Assembly: GCA_027186245.1 (NCBI GenBank)
Contig: CP114481.1
Location: 40,455,501-40,519,500, forward strand
Source: Coriaria nepalensis
Lineage: Eukaryota; Streptophyta; Magnoliopsida; Cucurbitales; Coriariaceae
DNA: 64,000 nucleotides
Reading direction: 5' to 3'
Of the stretch, positions 37,701 to 50,496 are shown in pieces (position 1 is the first letter of the stretch; the number at the start of each line of letters is the position of its first letter). A model generated the notes under the pieces. That model saw only the letters and a list, made by a program, of their open reading frames with translations. It had not been told where the DNA came from and made no database searches. Position numbers and translations under genes: made by a program.

Positions 37701-38125
37701 AGCAGGTCGAACGAATTCTAGTTTTGCACTACAGACACAACTTTTGTGCATAACTTGCAAATGATAATTGCAAGGAACGTGTGCATTCCTCTAAAATTAA
37801 AATCATTTCAATGAGTCCTTTCAAGTCAATAACTTATTTCAAAGCAATTCGAACGAATTCTAGTTTTGCACTACAGACACAACTTTTGTGCATAACTTGC
37901 AAATGATCATTGCAAGGAAAGTGTGCATTCGTTTATCCTTAAAATCATTTCAATGAGTCATTTCAAATCAATCACTTATTTCAAAGCAATTCGAACGAAT
38001 TCTATTTTTGCACTACAAACACAAGTTTTGTGCATAACTTGCAAATGATCATTGCAAGGAAAGTGTGCATTCGTTAAAAATTAAAATCATTTCAACGAGT
38101 CATTTCAAGTCAATAACTTACTCCA
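34752..38125. repeat. Domain E unit 1 (24-mer, 3374 bp)
   Basis: Twenty-four monomers with two 137-bp, two 129-bp and two P monomers: 24 x 142 - 10 - 26 + 2. Markers in order include GTATTATAG P, GAGTCGCTTC, TTTCTACTAC/129, CAATGAACG, TTTTTCAACAAC, TTTGCGC, GATTTGCAC/137, P, GAATGAATTC, AACGAGCAAATG, GAAAAACAG, CAAGTTTTG/129, CTTTTTTCAAAG and AAGCAGGTCG with CCTCTAAAATT. Confidence 0.9.
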
Positions 38126-40788
38126 AAGCAAGTCGAACGAATTCTAGTTTTGCACTACAGACACAACTTTTGTGCATGCAAATGATCATTGCAAGGAAGG
38201 TGTGCATTCGTTTAACTTTAAAATCCTTTCAATGAGTCATTTCAAGTCAATAACTTATGTCATAGCAAGTCGAACGTATTATAGTTTTGCACTACAGACA
38301 CAAAATTTTGTGCACAACTTGCAAATGATCATTGGAAGGAAAGTGTGCATTCGTTTAACCTTAAAATCATTTCAATGAGTCATTTCAAGTCAATAACTTA
38401 TTTCAAAGCAATTCGAACGAATTCTAGTTTTGCACTATAGAGACAACTTTTGTGCATAACTTGCAAATGATCATTGCAAGGAAAGTGTGCATTCGTTTAA
38501 CCTTAAAATCATTTCAATGAGTCGCTTCAAGTCAATAACTTATTTCAAAGCAATTCGAACGAATTCTAGTTTTGCACTACAGAGACAACTTTTGTGCATA
38601 ACTTGCAAATGATCATTGCAAGGAAAGTGTGCATTCGTTTAAAATTAAAATCATTTCAATGAGTCCTTTCAAGTCAGTAACTTATTTCGAAGCAAGTCGA
38701 ACGAATTCTAGTTTTCTACTACAAACACAACTTTTGTGCATAACTTGTAAATGATCATTGCAAGGAAAGTGTGCTTTCGTTTAACCTTAAAATCATTTCA
38801 AGTCAATAACTTATTTCAAAGCAATTCGAACGAATTCTAGTTTTGCACTACAGACACAACTTTTGTGCATAACTTGCAAATGATCATTCCAAGGAAAGTG
38901 GGCATTCGTTTGACCTTAAAATCATTTCAATCAGTCATTTCAAGTCAATAACTTATTTCAAAGCAATTCGAATGAATTCTAGTTTTGCACTATAGACACA
39001 ACTTTTGTGCATAACTTGCAAATGATCATTGCAAGGAAAGTGTGCATTCGTTTAACCTTAAAATCATTTCAATCAGTCATTTCAAGTCAATAACTTATTT
39101 CAAAGCAAGTCGAACGAATTCTAGTTTTGCACTATAGACACAACTTTTGTGCATAACTTGCAAATGATCATTGCAAGGAAAGTGTGCATTCGTTTAACCT
39201 TAAAATCATTTCAATGAGTCATTTCAAGTCAATAACTTATTTCAAAGCAGGTCGAACGAATTCTAGTTTTGCACTACAGACACAACTTTTGTGCATAACT
39301 TGCAAATGATAATTGCAATGAACGTGTGCATTCGTTTAAAATTAAAATCATTTCAATGAGTCCTTTCAAGTCAATAACTTATTTCAAAGCAATTCGAACG
39401 AATTCTAGTTTTGCACTACAGACACAACTTTTGTGCATAACTTGCAAATGATCATTGCAAGGAAAGTGTGCATTCGTTTATCCTTAAAATCATTTCAATG
39501 AGTCATTTCAAATCAATCACTTATTTCAAAGCAATTCGAACGAATTCTATTTTTCAACAACAAACACAAGTTTTGTGCATAACTTGCAAATGATCATTGC
39601 AAGGAAAGTGTGCATTCGTTTAACCTTAAAATCATTTCAATGAGTCATTTCAAGTCAATAACTTATTTTAAAGCAATTCGAACGAATTCTAGTTTTGCAC
39701 TACAGACACAACTTTTGCGCATAACTTGCAAATGATCATTGCAAGGAATGTGTGCATTCGTTTAAAATTAAAATCATTTCAAAGAGTCATTTCAAGTCAA
39801 TAACTTATTTCAAAGCAAGTCGAACAAATTCTAGATTTGCACTACAGACACAACTTTTGTGCATGCAAATGATCATTGCAAGGAAAGTGTGCATTCTTTT
39901 AACCTTAAAATAATTTCAATGAGTCATTTCAAGTCAATAACTTATTTCAAAGCAAGTCGAACGAATTCAAGTTTTGCACTACAAACACAAGTTTTGTGCA
40001 TAAAATGCAAATGATCATTGCAAGGAAAGTGTGCTTTCGTTTAACCTTAAAATCATTTCAAGTCAATAACTTATTTCAAAGCAATTCGAACGAATTCTAG
40101 TTTTGCACTACAGACACAACTTTTGTGCATAACTTGCAAATGATCATTCCAAGGAAAGTGGGCATTCGTTTGACCTTAAAATCATTTCAATTAGTCATTT
40201 CAAGTCAATAACTTTTTTCAAAGCAATTCGAACGAATTCTAGTTTTGCACTATAGACACAACTTTTGTGCATAACTTGCAAATGATCATTGCAAGGAAAG
40301 TGTGCATTCGTTTAACCTTAAAATCATTTCAATGAGTCATTTCAAGTCAATAACTTATTTCAAAGCAGGTCGAACGAATTCTAGTTTTGCACTACAGACA
40401 CAACTTTTGTGCATAACTTGCAAATGATAATTGCAAGGAACGTGTGCATTCCTCTAAAATTAAAATCATTTCAATGAGTCCTTTCAAGTCAATAACTTAT
40501 TTCAAAGCAATTCGAACGAATTCTAGTTTTGCACTACAGACACAACTTTTGTGCATAACTTGCAAATGATCATTGCAAGGAAAGTGTGCATTCGTTTATC
40601 CTTAAAATCATTTCAATGAGTCATTTCAAATCAATCACTTATTTCAAAGCAATTCGAACGAATTCTATTTTTGCACTACAAACACAAGTTTTGTGCATAA
40701 CTTGCAAATGATCATTGCAAGGAAAGTGTGCATTCGTTAAAAATTAAAATCATTTCAACGAGTCATTTCAAGTCAATAACTTACTCCA
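38126..40788. repeat. Domain E unit 2 (19-mer, 2663 bp)
   Basis: Nineteen monomers. A chimeric monomer at 39813-39949 has the 5' part of the GATTTGCAC/137-bp monomer and the 3' part of the GAAAAACAG monomer (GTGCATTCTTTTAACC). The monomers that lie between those two in unit 1 are absent. Unlike unit 1, this unit has the CCAAGG, GAATGAATTC and TATAGAC monomers after its first 129-bp monomer. Confidence 0.9.
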
Positions 40789-43464
40789 AAGCAAGTCGAA
40801 CGAATTCTAGTTTTGCACTACAGACACAACTTTTGTGCATGCAAATGATCATTGCAAGGAAGGTGTGCATTCGTTTAACTTTAAAATCATTTCAATGAGT
40901 CATTTCAAGTCAATAACTTATGTCATAGCAAGTCGAACGTATTATAGTTTTGCACTACAGACACAAAATTTTGTGCACAACTTGCAAATGATCATTGGAA
41001 GGAAAGTGTGCATTCGTTTAACCTTAAAATCATTTCAATGAGTCATTTCAAGTCAATAACTTATTTCAAAGCAATTCGAACGAATTCTAGTTTTGCACTA
41101 TAGAGACAACTTTTGTGCATAACTTGCAAATGATCATTGCAAGGAAAGTGTGCATTCGTTTAACCTTAAAATCATTTCAATGAGTCGCTTCAAGTCAATA
41201 ACTTATTTCAAAGCAATTCGAACGAATTCTAGTTTTGCACTACAGAGACAACTTTTGTGCATAACTTGCAAATGATCATTGCAAGGAAAGTGTGCATTCG
41301 TTTAAAATTAAAATCATTTCAATGAGTCCTTTCAAGTCAGTAACTTATTTCGAAGCAAGTCGAACGAATTCTAGTTTTCTACTACAAACACAACTTTTGT
41401 GCATAACTTGTAAATGATCATTGCAAGGAAAGTGTGCTTTCGTTTAACCTTAAAATCATTTCAAGTCAATAACTTATTTCAAAGCAATTCGAACGAATTC
41501 TAGTTTTGCACTACAGACACAACTTTTGTGCATAACTTGCAAATGATCATTCCAAGGAAAGTGGGCATTCGTTTGACCTTAAAATCATTTCAATCAGTCA
41601 TTTCAAGTCAATAACTTATTTCAAAGCAATTCGAATGAATTCTAGTTTTGCACTATAGACACAACTTTTGTGCATAACTTGCAAATGATCATTGCAAGGA
41701 AAGTGTGCATTCGTTTAACCTTAAAATCATTTCAATCAGTCATTTCAAGTCAATAACTTATTTCAAAGCAAGTCGAACGAATTCTAGTTTTGCACTATAG
41801 ACACAACTTTTGTGCATAACTTGCAAATGATCATTGCAAGGAAAGTGTGCATTCGTTTAACCTTAAAATCATTTCAATGAGTCATTTCAAGTCAATAACT
41901 TATTTCAAAGCAGGTCGAACGAATTCTAGTTTTGCACTACAGACACAACTTTTGTGCATAACTTGCAAATGATAATTGCAATGAACGTGTGCATTCGTTT
42001 AAAATTAAAATCATTTCAATGAGTCCTTTCAAGTCAATAACTTATTTCAAAGCAATTCGAACGAATTCTAGTTTTGCACTACAGACACAACTTTTGTGCA
42101 TAACTTGCAAATGATCATTGCAAGGAAAGTGTGCATTCGTTTATCCTTAAAATCATTTCAATGAGTCATTTCAAATCAATCACTTATTTCAAAGCAATTC
42201 GAACGAATTCTATTTTTCAACAACAAACACAAGTTTTGTGCATAACTTGCAAATGATCATTGCAAGGAAAGTGTGCATTCGTTTAACCTTAAAATCATTT
42301 CAATGAGTCATTTCAAGTCAATAACTTATTTTAAAGCAATTCGAACGAATTCTAGTTTTGCACTACAGACACAACTTTTGCGCATAACTTGCAAATGATC
42401 ATTGCAAGGAATGTGTGCATTCGTTTAAAATTAAAATCATTTCAAAGAGTCATTTCAAGTCAATAACTTATTTCAAAGCAAGTCGAACAAATTCTAGATT
42501 TGCACTACAGACACAACTTTTGTGCATGCAAATGATCATTGCAAGGAAAGTGTGCATTCTTTTAACCTTAAAATAATTTCAATGAGTCATTTCAAGTCAA
42601 TAACTTATTTCAAAGCAAGTCGAACGAATTCAAGTTTTGCACTACAAACACAAGTTTTGTGCATAAAATGCAAATGATCATTGCAAGGAAAGTGTGCTTT
42701 CGTTTAACCTTAAAATCATTTCAATGAGTCGCTTCAAGTCAATAACTTATTTCAAAGCAATTCGAACGAATTCTAGTTTTGCACTACAGACACAACTTTT
42801 GTGCATAACTTGCAAATGATCATTCCAAGGAAAGTGGGCATTCGTTTGACCTTAAAATCATTTCAATTAGTCATTTCAAGTCAATAACTTTTTTCAAAGC
42901 AATTCGAACGAATTCTAGTTTTGCACTATAGACACAACTTTTGTGCATAACTTGCAAATGATCATTGCAAGGAAAGTGTGCATTCGTTTAACCTTAAAAT
43001 CATTTCAATGAGTCATTTCAAGTCAATAACTTATTTCAAAGCAGGTCGAACGAATTCTAGTTTTGCACTACAGACACAACTTTTGTGCATAACTTGCAAA
43101 TGATAATTGCAAGGAACGTGTGCATTCCTCTAAAATTAAAATCATTTCAATGAGTCCTTTCAAGTCAATAACTTATTTCAAAGCAATTCGAACGAATTCT
43201 AGTTTTGCACTACAGACACAACTTTTGTGCATAACTTGCAAATGATCATTGCAAGGAAAGTGTGCATTCGTTTATCCTTAAAATCATTTCAATGAGTCAT
43301 TTCAAATCAATCACTTATTTCAAAGCAATTCGAACGAATTCTATTTTTGCACTACAAACACAAGTTTTGTGCATAACTTGCAAATGATCATTGCAAGGAA
43401 AGTGTGCATTCGTTAAAAATTAAAATCATTTCAACGAGTCATTTCAAGTCAATAACTTACTCCA
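40789..43464. repeat. Domain E unit 3 (19-mer, 2676 bp)
   Basis: Same 19-monomer order and same chimeric monomer (42476-42612) as unit 2. It is longer by exactly 13 bp because the second 129-bp monomer is full length here (42613-42754), with GAGTCGCTTC filling the gap. Confidence 0.9.
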
Positions 43465-46400
43465 AAGCAAGTCGAACGAATTCTAGTTTTGCACTACAGA
43501 CACAACTTTTGTGCATGCAAATGATCATTGCAAGGAAGGTGTGCATTCGTTTAACTTTAAAATCATTTCAATGAGTCATTTCAAGTCAATAACTTATGTC
43601 ATAGCAAGTCGAACGTATTATAGTTTTGCACTACAGACACAAAATTTTGTGCACAACTTGCAAATGATCATTGGAAGGAAAGTGTGCATTCGTTTAACCT
43701 TAAAATCATTTCAATGAGTCATTTCAAGTCAATAACTTATTTCAAAGCAATTCGAACGAATTCTAGTTTTGCACTATAGAGACAACTTTTGTGCATAACT
43801 TGCAAATGATCATTGCAAGGAAAGTGTGCATTCGTTTAACCTTAAAATCATTTCAATGAGTCGCTTCAAGTCAATAACTTATTTCAAAGCAATTCGAACG
43901 AATTCTAGTTTTGCACTACAGAGACAACTTTTGTGCATAACTTGCAAATGATCATTGCAAGGAAAGTGTGCATTCGTTTAAAATTAAAATCATTTCAATG
44001 AGTCCTTTCAAGTCAGTAACTTATTTCGAAGCAAGTCGAACGAATTCTAGTTTTCTACTACAAACACAACTTTTGTGCATAACTTGTAAATGATCATTGC
44101 AAGGAAAGTGTGCTTTCGTTTAACCTTAAAATCATTTCAAGTCAATAACTTATTTCAAAGCAATTCGAACGAATTCTAGTTTTGCACTACAGACACAACT
44201 TTTGTGCATAACTTGCAAATGATCATTCCAAGGAAAGTGGGCATTCGTTTGACCTTAAAATCATTTCAATCAGTCATTTCAAGTCAATAACTTATTTCAA
44301 AGCAATTCGAATGAATTCTAGTTTTGCACTATAGACACAACTTTTGTGCATAACTTGCAAATGATCATTGCAAGGAAAGTGTGCATTCGTTTAACCTTAA
44401 AATCATTTCAATCAGTCATTTCAAGTCAATAACTTATTTCAAAGCAAGTCGAACGAATTCTAGTTTTGCACTATAGACACAACTTTTGTGCATAACTTGC
44501 AAATGATCATTGCAAGGAAAGTGTGCATTCGTTTAACCTTAAAATCATTTCAATGAGTCATTTCAAGTCAATAACTTATTTCAAAGCAGGTCGAACGAAT
44601 TCTAGTTTTGCACTACAGACACAACTTTTGTGCATAACTTGCAAATGATAATTGCAATGAACGTGTGCATTCGTTTAAAATTAAAATCATTTCAATGAGT
44701 CCTTTCAAGTCAATAACTTATTTCAAAGCAATTCGAACGAATTCTAGTTTTGCACTACAGACACAACTTTTGTGCATAACTTGCAAATGATCATTGCAAG
44801 GAAAGTGTGCATTCGTTTATCCTTAAAATCATTTCAATGAGTCATTTCAAATCAATCACTTATTTCAAAGCAATTCGAACGAATTCTATTTTTCAACAAC
44901 AAACACAAGTTTTGTGCATAACTTGCAAATGATCATTGCAAGGAAAGTGTGCATTCGTTTAACCTTAAAATCATTTCAATGAGTCATTTCAAGTCAATAA
45001 CTTATTTTAAAGCAATTCGAACGAATTCTAGTTTTGCACTACAGACACAACTTTTGCGCATAACTTGCAAATGATCATTGCAAGGAATGTGTGCATTCGT
45101 TTAAAATTAAAATCATTTCAAAGAGTCATTTCAAGTCAATAACTTATTTCAAAGCAAGTCGAACAAATTCTAGATTTGCACTACAGACACAACTTTTGTG
45201 CATGCAAATGATCATTGCAAGGAAAGTGTGCATTCGTTTAACCTTAAAATCATTTCAATGAGTCATTTTAAGTCAATAACTTATTTCATAGCAAGTCGAA
45301 CGTATTCTAGTTTTGCACTACAGACACAAAATTTTGTGCACAACTTGCAAATGATCATTGGAAGGAAAGTGTGCATTCGTTTAACCTTAAAATCATTTCA
45401 ATGAGTCATTTCAAGTCAATAACTTATTTCAAAGCAATTCGAACGAATTCTAGTTTTGCACTATAGAGACAACTTTTGTGCATAACTTGCAAATGATCAT
45501 TGCAAGGAAAGTGTGCATTCGTTAGAAATTAAAATCATTTCAATGAGTCCTTTCAAGTCAATAACTTATTTCGAAGCAAGTCGAATGAATTCTAGTTTTG
45601 CACTACAGACATAACTTTTGTGCATAACTTGCAAATGATCATTGCAAGGAAAGTGTGCATTCGTTTAACCTTAAAATCATTTCAATGAGTCATTTCAAGT
45701 CAATAACTTATTTCAAAGCAATTCGAACGAATTCTAGTTTTGCACTACAGACACAACTTTTGCGCATAACTTGCAAATCATCATTGCAAGGAAAGTGTGC
45801 ATTCGTTTAAAATTAAAATCATTTCAAAGAGTCCTTTCAAGTCAATAACTTATTTCAACGCAAGTCGAACGAATTCTAGTTTTGCACTACAGACACAACT
45901 TTTGTGCATAACGAGCAAATGATCACTGCAAGGAAAGTGTGCATTCATTTTACCTTAAAATCATTTCAATGAGTCATTTCAAGTCAATAACTTATGTCAA
46001 AGCAAGTCGAACGAAAAACAGTTTTGCACTACACACACAACTTTTGTGCATAACTTGGAAATGATCATTGCAAGGAAAGTGTGCATTCTTTTAACCTTAA
46101 AATAATTTCAATGAGTCATTTCAAGTCAATAACTTATTTCAAAGCAAGTCGAACGAATTCAAGTTTTGCACTACAAACACAAGTTTTGTGCATAAAATGC
46201 AAATGATCATTGCAAGGAAAGTGTGCTTTCGTTTAACCTTAAAATCATTTCAAGTCAATAACTTATTTCAAAGCAATTCGAACGAATTCTAGTTTTGCAC
46301 TACAGACACAACTTTTGTGCATAACTTGCAAATGATCATTCCAAGGAAAGTGGGCATTCGTTTGACCTTAAAATCATTTCAATTAGTCATTTCAAGTCAA

Positions 46401-46980
46401 TAACTTTTTTCAAAGCAATTCGAACGAATTCTAGTTTTGCACTATAGACACAACTTTTGTGCATAACTTGCAAATGATCATTGCAAGGAAAGTGTGCATT
46501 CGTTTAACCTTAAAATCATTTCAATGAGTCATTTCAAGTCAATAACTTATTTCAAAGCAGGTCGAACGAATTCTAGTTTTGCACTACAGACACAACTTTT
46601 GTGCATAACTTGCAAATGATAATTGCAAGGAACGTGTGCATTCCTCTAAAATTAAAATCATTTCAATGAGTCCTTTCAAGTCAATAACTTATTTCAAAGC
46701 AATTCGAACGAATTCTAGTTTTGCACTACAGACACAACTTTTGTGCATAACTTGCAAATGATCATTGCAAGGAAAGTGTGCATTCGTTTATCCTTAAAAT
46801 CATTTCAATGAGTCATTTCAAATCAATCACTTATTTCAAAGCAATTCGAACGAATTCTATTTTTGCACTACAAACACAAGTTTTGTGCATAACTTGCAAA
46901 TGATCATTGCAAGGAAAGTGTGCATTCGTTAAAAATTAAAATCATTTCAACGAGTCATTTCAAGTCAATAACTTACTCCA
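43465..46980. repeat. Domain E unit 4 (25-mer, 3516 bp)
   Basis: Twenty-five monomers: 25 x 142 - 10 - 26 + 2. It combines the front part of units 2 and 3 with the undeleted back part of unit 1. A private change gives GTTAGAAATT at about 45.52 kb. Confidence 0.9.
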
Positions 46981-49900
46981 AAGCAAGTCGAACGAATTCT
47001 AGTTCTGCACTACAGACACAACTTTTGTGCATGCAAATGATCATTGCAAGGAAGGTGTGCATTCGTTTAACTTTAAAATCATTTCAATGAGTCATTTCAA
47101 GTCAATAACTTATGTCATAGCAAGTCGAACGTATTATAGTTTTGCACTACAGACACAAAATTTTGTGCACAACTTGCAAATGATCATTGGAAGGAAAGTG
47201 TGCATTCGTTTAACCTTAAAATCATTTCAATGAGTCATTTCAAGTCAATAACTTATTTCAAAGCAATTCGAACGAATTCTAGTTTTGCACTATAGAGACA
47301 ACTTTTGTGCATAACTTGCAAATGATCATTGCAAGGAAAGTGTGCATTCGTTTAACCTTAAAATCATTTCAATGAGTCGCTTCAAGTCAATAACTTATTT
47401 CAAAGCAATTCGAACGAATTCTAGTTTTGCACTACAGAGACAACTTTTGTGCATAACTTGCAAATGATCATTGCAAGGAAAGTGTGCATTCGTTTAAAAT
47501 TAAAATCATTTCAATGAGTCCTTTCAAGTCAGTAACTTATTTCGAAGCAAGTCGAACGAATTCTAGTTTTCTACTACAAACACAACTTTTGTGCATAACT
47601 TGTAAATGATCATTGCAAGGAAAGTGTGCTTTCGTTTAACCTTAAAATCATTTCAAGTCAATAACTTATTTCAAAGCAATTCGAACGAATTCTAGTTTTG
47701 CACTACAGACACAACTTTTGTGCATAACTTGCAAATGATCATTCCAAGGAAAGTGGGCATTCGTTTGACCTTAAAATCATTTCAATCAGTCATTTCAAGT
47801 CAATAACTTATTTCAAAGCAATTCGAATGAATTCTAGTTTTGCACTATAGACACAACTTTTGTGCATAACTTGCAAATGATCATTGCAAGGAAAGTGTGC
47901 ATTCGTTTAACCTTAAAATCATTTCAATCAGTCATTTCAAGTCAATAACTTATTTCAAAGCAAGTCGAACGAATTCTAGTTTTGCACTATAGACACAACT
48001 TTTGTGCATAACTTGCAAATGATCATTGCAAGGAAAGTGTGCATTCGTTTAACCTTAAAATCATTTCAATGAGTCATTTCAAGTCAATAACTTATTTCAA
48101 AGCAGGTCGAACGAATTCTAGTTTTGCACTACAGACACAACTTTTGTGCATAACTTGCAAATGATAATTGCAATGAACGTGTGCATTCGTTTAAAATTAA
48201 AATCATTTCAATGAGTCCTTTCAAGTCAATAACTTATTTCAAAGCAATTCGAACGAATTCTAGTTTTGCACTACAGACACAACTTTTGTGCATAACTTGC
48301 AAATGATCATTGCAAGGAAAGTGTGCATTCGTTTATCCTTAAAATCATTTCAATGAGTCATTTCAAATCAATCACTTATTTCAAAGCAATTCGAACGAAT
48401 TCTATTTTTCAACAACAAACACAAGTTTTGTGCATAACTTGCAAATGATCATTGCAAGGAAAGTGTGCATTCGTTTAACCTTAAAATCATTTCAATGAGT
48501 CATTTCAAGTCAATAACTTATTTTAAAGCAATTCGAACGAATTCTAGTTTTGCACTACAGACACAACTTTTGCGCATAACTTGCAAATGATCATTGCAAG
48601 GAATGTGTGCATTCGTTTAAAATTAAAATCATTTCAAAGAGTCATTTCAAGTCAATAACTTATTTCAAAGCAAGTCGAACAAATTCTAGATTTGCACTAC
48701 AGACACAACTTTTGTGCATGCAAATGATCATTGCAAGGAAAGTGTGCATTCGTTTAACCTTAAAATCATTTCAATGAGTCATTTTAAGTCAATAACTTAT
48801 TTCATAGCAAGTCGAACGTATTCTAGTTTTGCACTACAGACACAAAATTTTGTGCACAACTTGCAAATGATCATTGGAAGGAAAGTGTGCATTCGTTTAA
48901 CCTTAAAATCATTTCAATGAGTCATTTCAAGTCAATAACTTATTTCAAAGCAATTCGAACGAATTCTAGTTTTGCACTATAGAGACAACTTTTGTGCATA
49001 ACTTGCAAATGATCATTGCAAGGAAAGTGTGCATTCGTTTGAAATTAAAATCATTTCAATGAGTCCTTTCAAGTCAATAACTTATTTCGAAGCAAGTCGA
49101 ATGAATTCTAGTTTTGCACTACAGACATAACTTTTGTGCATAACTTGCAAATGATCATTGCAAGGAAAGTGTGCATTCGTTTAACCTTAAAATCATTTCA
49201 ATGAGTCATTTCAAGTCAATAACTTATTTCAAAGCAATTCGAACGAATTCTAGTTTTGCACTACAGACACAACTTTTGCGCATAACTTGCAAATCATCAT
49301 TGCAAGGAAAGTGTGCATTCGTTTAAAATTAAAATCATTTCAAAGAGTCCTTTCAAGTCAATAACTTATTTCAACGCAAGTCGAACGAATTCTAGTTTTG
49401 CACTACAGACACAACTTTTGTGCATAACGAGCAAATGATCACTGCAAGGAAAGTGTGCATTCATTTTACCTTAAAATCATTTCAATGAGTCATTTCAAGT
49501 CAATAACTTATGTCAAAGCAAGTCGAACGAAAAACAGTTTTGCACTACACACACAACTTTTGTGCATAACTTGGAAATGATCATTGCAAGGAAAGTGTGC
49601 ATTCTTTTAACCTTAAAATAATTTCAATGAGTCATTTCAAGTCAATAACTTATTTCAAAGCAAGTCGAACGAATTCAAGTTTTGCACTACAAACACAAGT
49701 TTTGTGCATAAAATGCAAATGATCATTGCAAGGAAAGTGTGCTTTCGTTTAACCTTAAAATCATTTCAAGTCAATAACTTATTTCAAAGCAATTCGAACG
49801 AATTCTAGTTTTGCACTACAGACACAACTTTTGTGCATAACTTGCAAATGATCATTCCAAGGAAAGTGGGCATTCGTTTGACCTTAAAATCATTTCAATT

Positions 49901-50496
49901 AGTCATTTCAAGTCAATAACTTTTTTCAAAGCAATTCGAACGAATTCTAGTTTTGCACTATAGACACAACTTTTGTGCATAACTTGCAAATGATCATTGC
50001 AAGGAAAGTGTGCATTCGTTTAACCTTAAAATCATTTCAATGAGTCATTTCAAGTCAATAACTTATTTCAAAGCAGGTCGAACGAATTCTAGTTTTGCAC
50101 TACAGACACAACTTTTGTGCATAACTTGCAAATGATAATTGCAAGGAACGTGTGCATTCCTCTAAAATTAAAATCATTTCAATGAGTCCTTTCAAGTCAA
50201 TAACTTATTTCAAAGCAATTCGAACGAATTCTAGTTTTGCACTACAGACACAACTTTTGTGCATAACTTGCAAATGATCATTGCAAGGAAAGTGTGCATT
50301 CGTTTATCCTTAAAATCATTTCAATGAGTCATTTCAAATCAATCACTTATTTCAAAGCAATTCGAACGAATTCTATTTTTGCACTACAAACACAAGTTTT
50401 GTGCATAACTTGCAAATGATCATTGCAAGGAAAGTGTGCATTCGTTAAAAATTAAAATCATTTCAACGAGTCATTTCAAGTCAATAACTTACTCCA
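46981..50496. repeat. Domain E unit 5 (25-mer, 3516 bp)
   Basis: The same 25 monomers as unit 4 at an exact 3516-bp offset and almost identical by eye. The AGTTCTGCAC variant in its first monomer (C at 47005) is repeated at 50521 at the start of unit 6. Confidence 0.9.
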
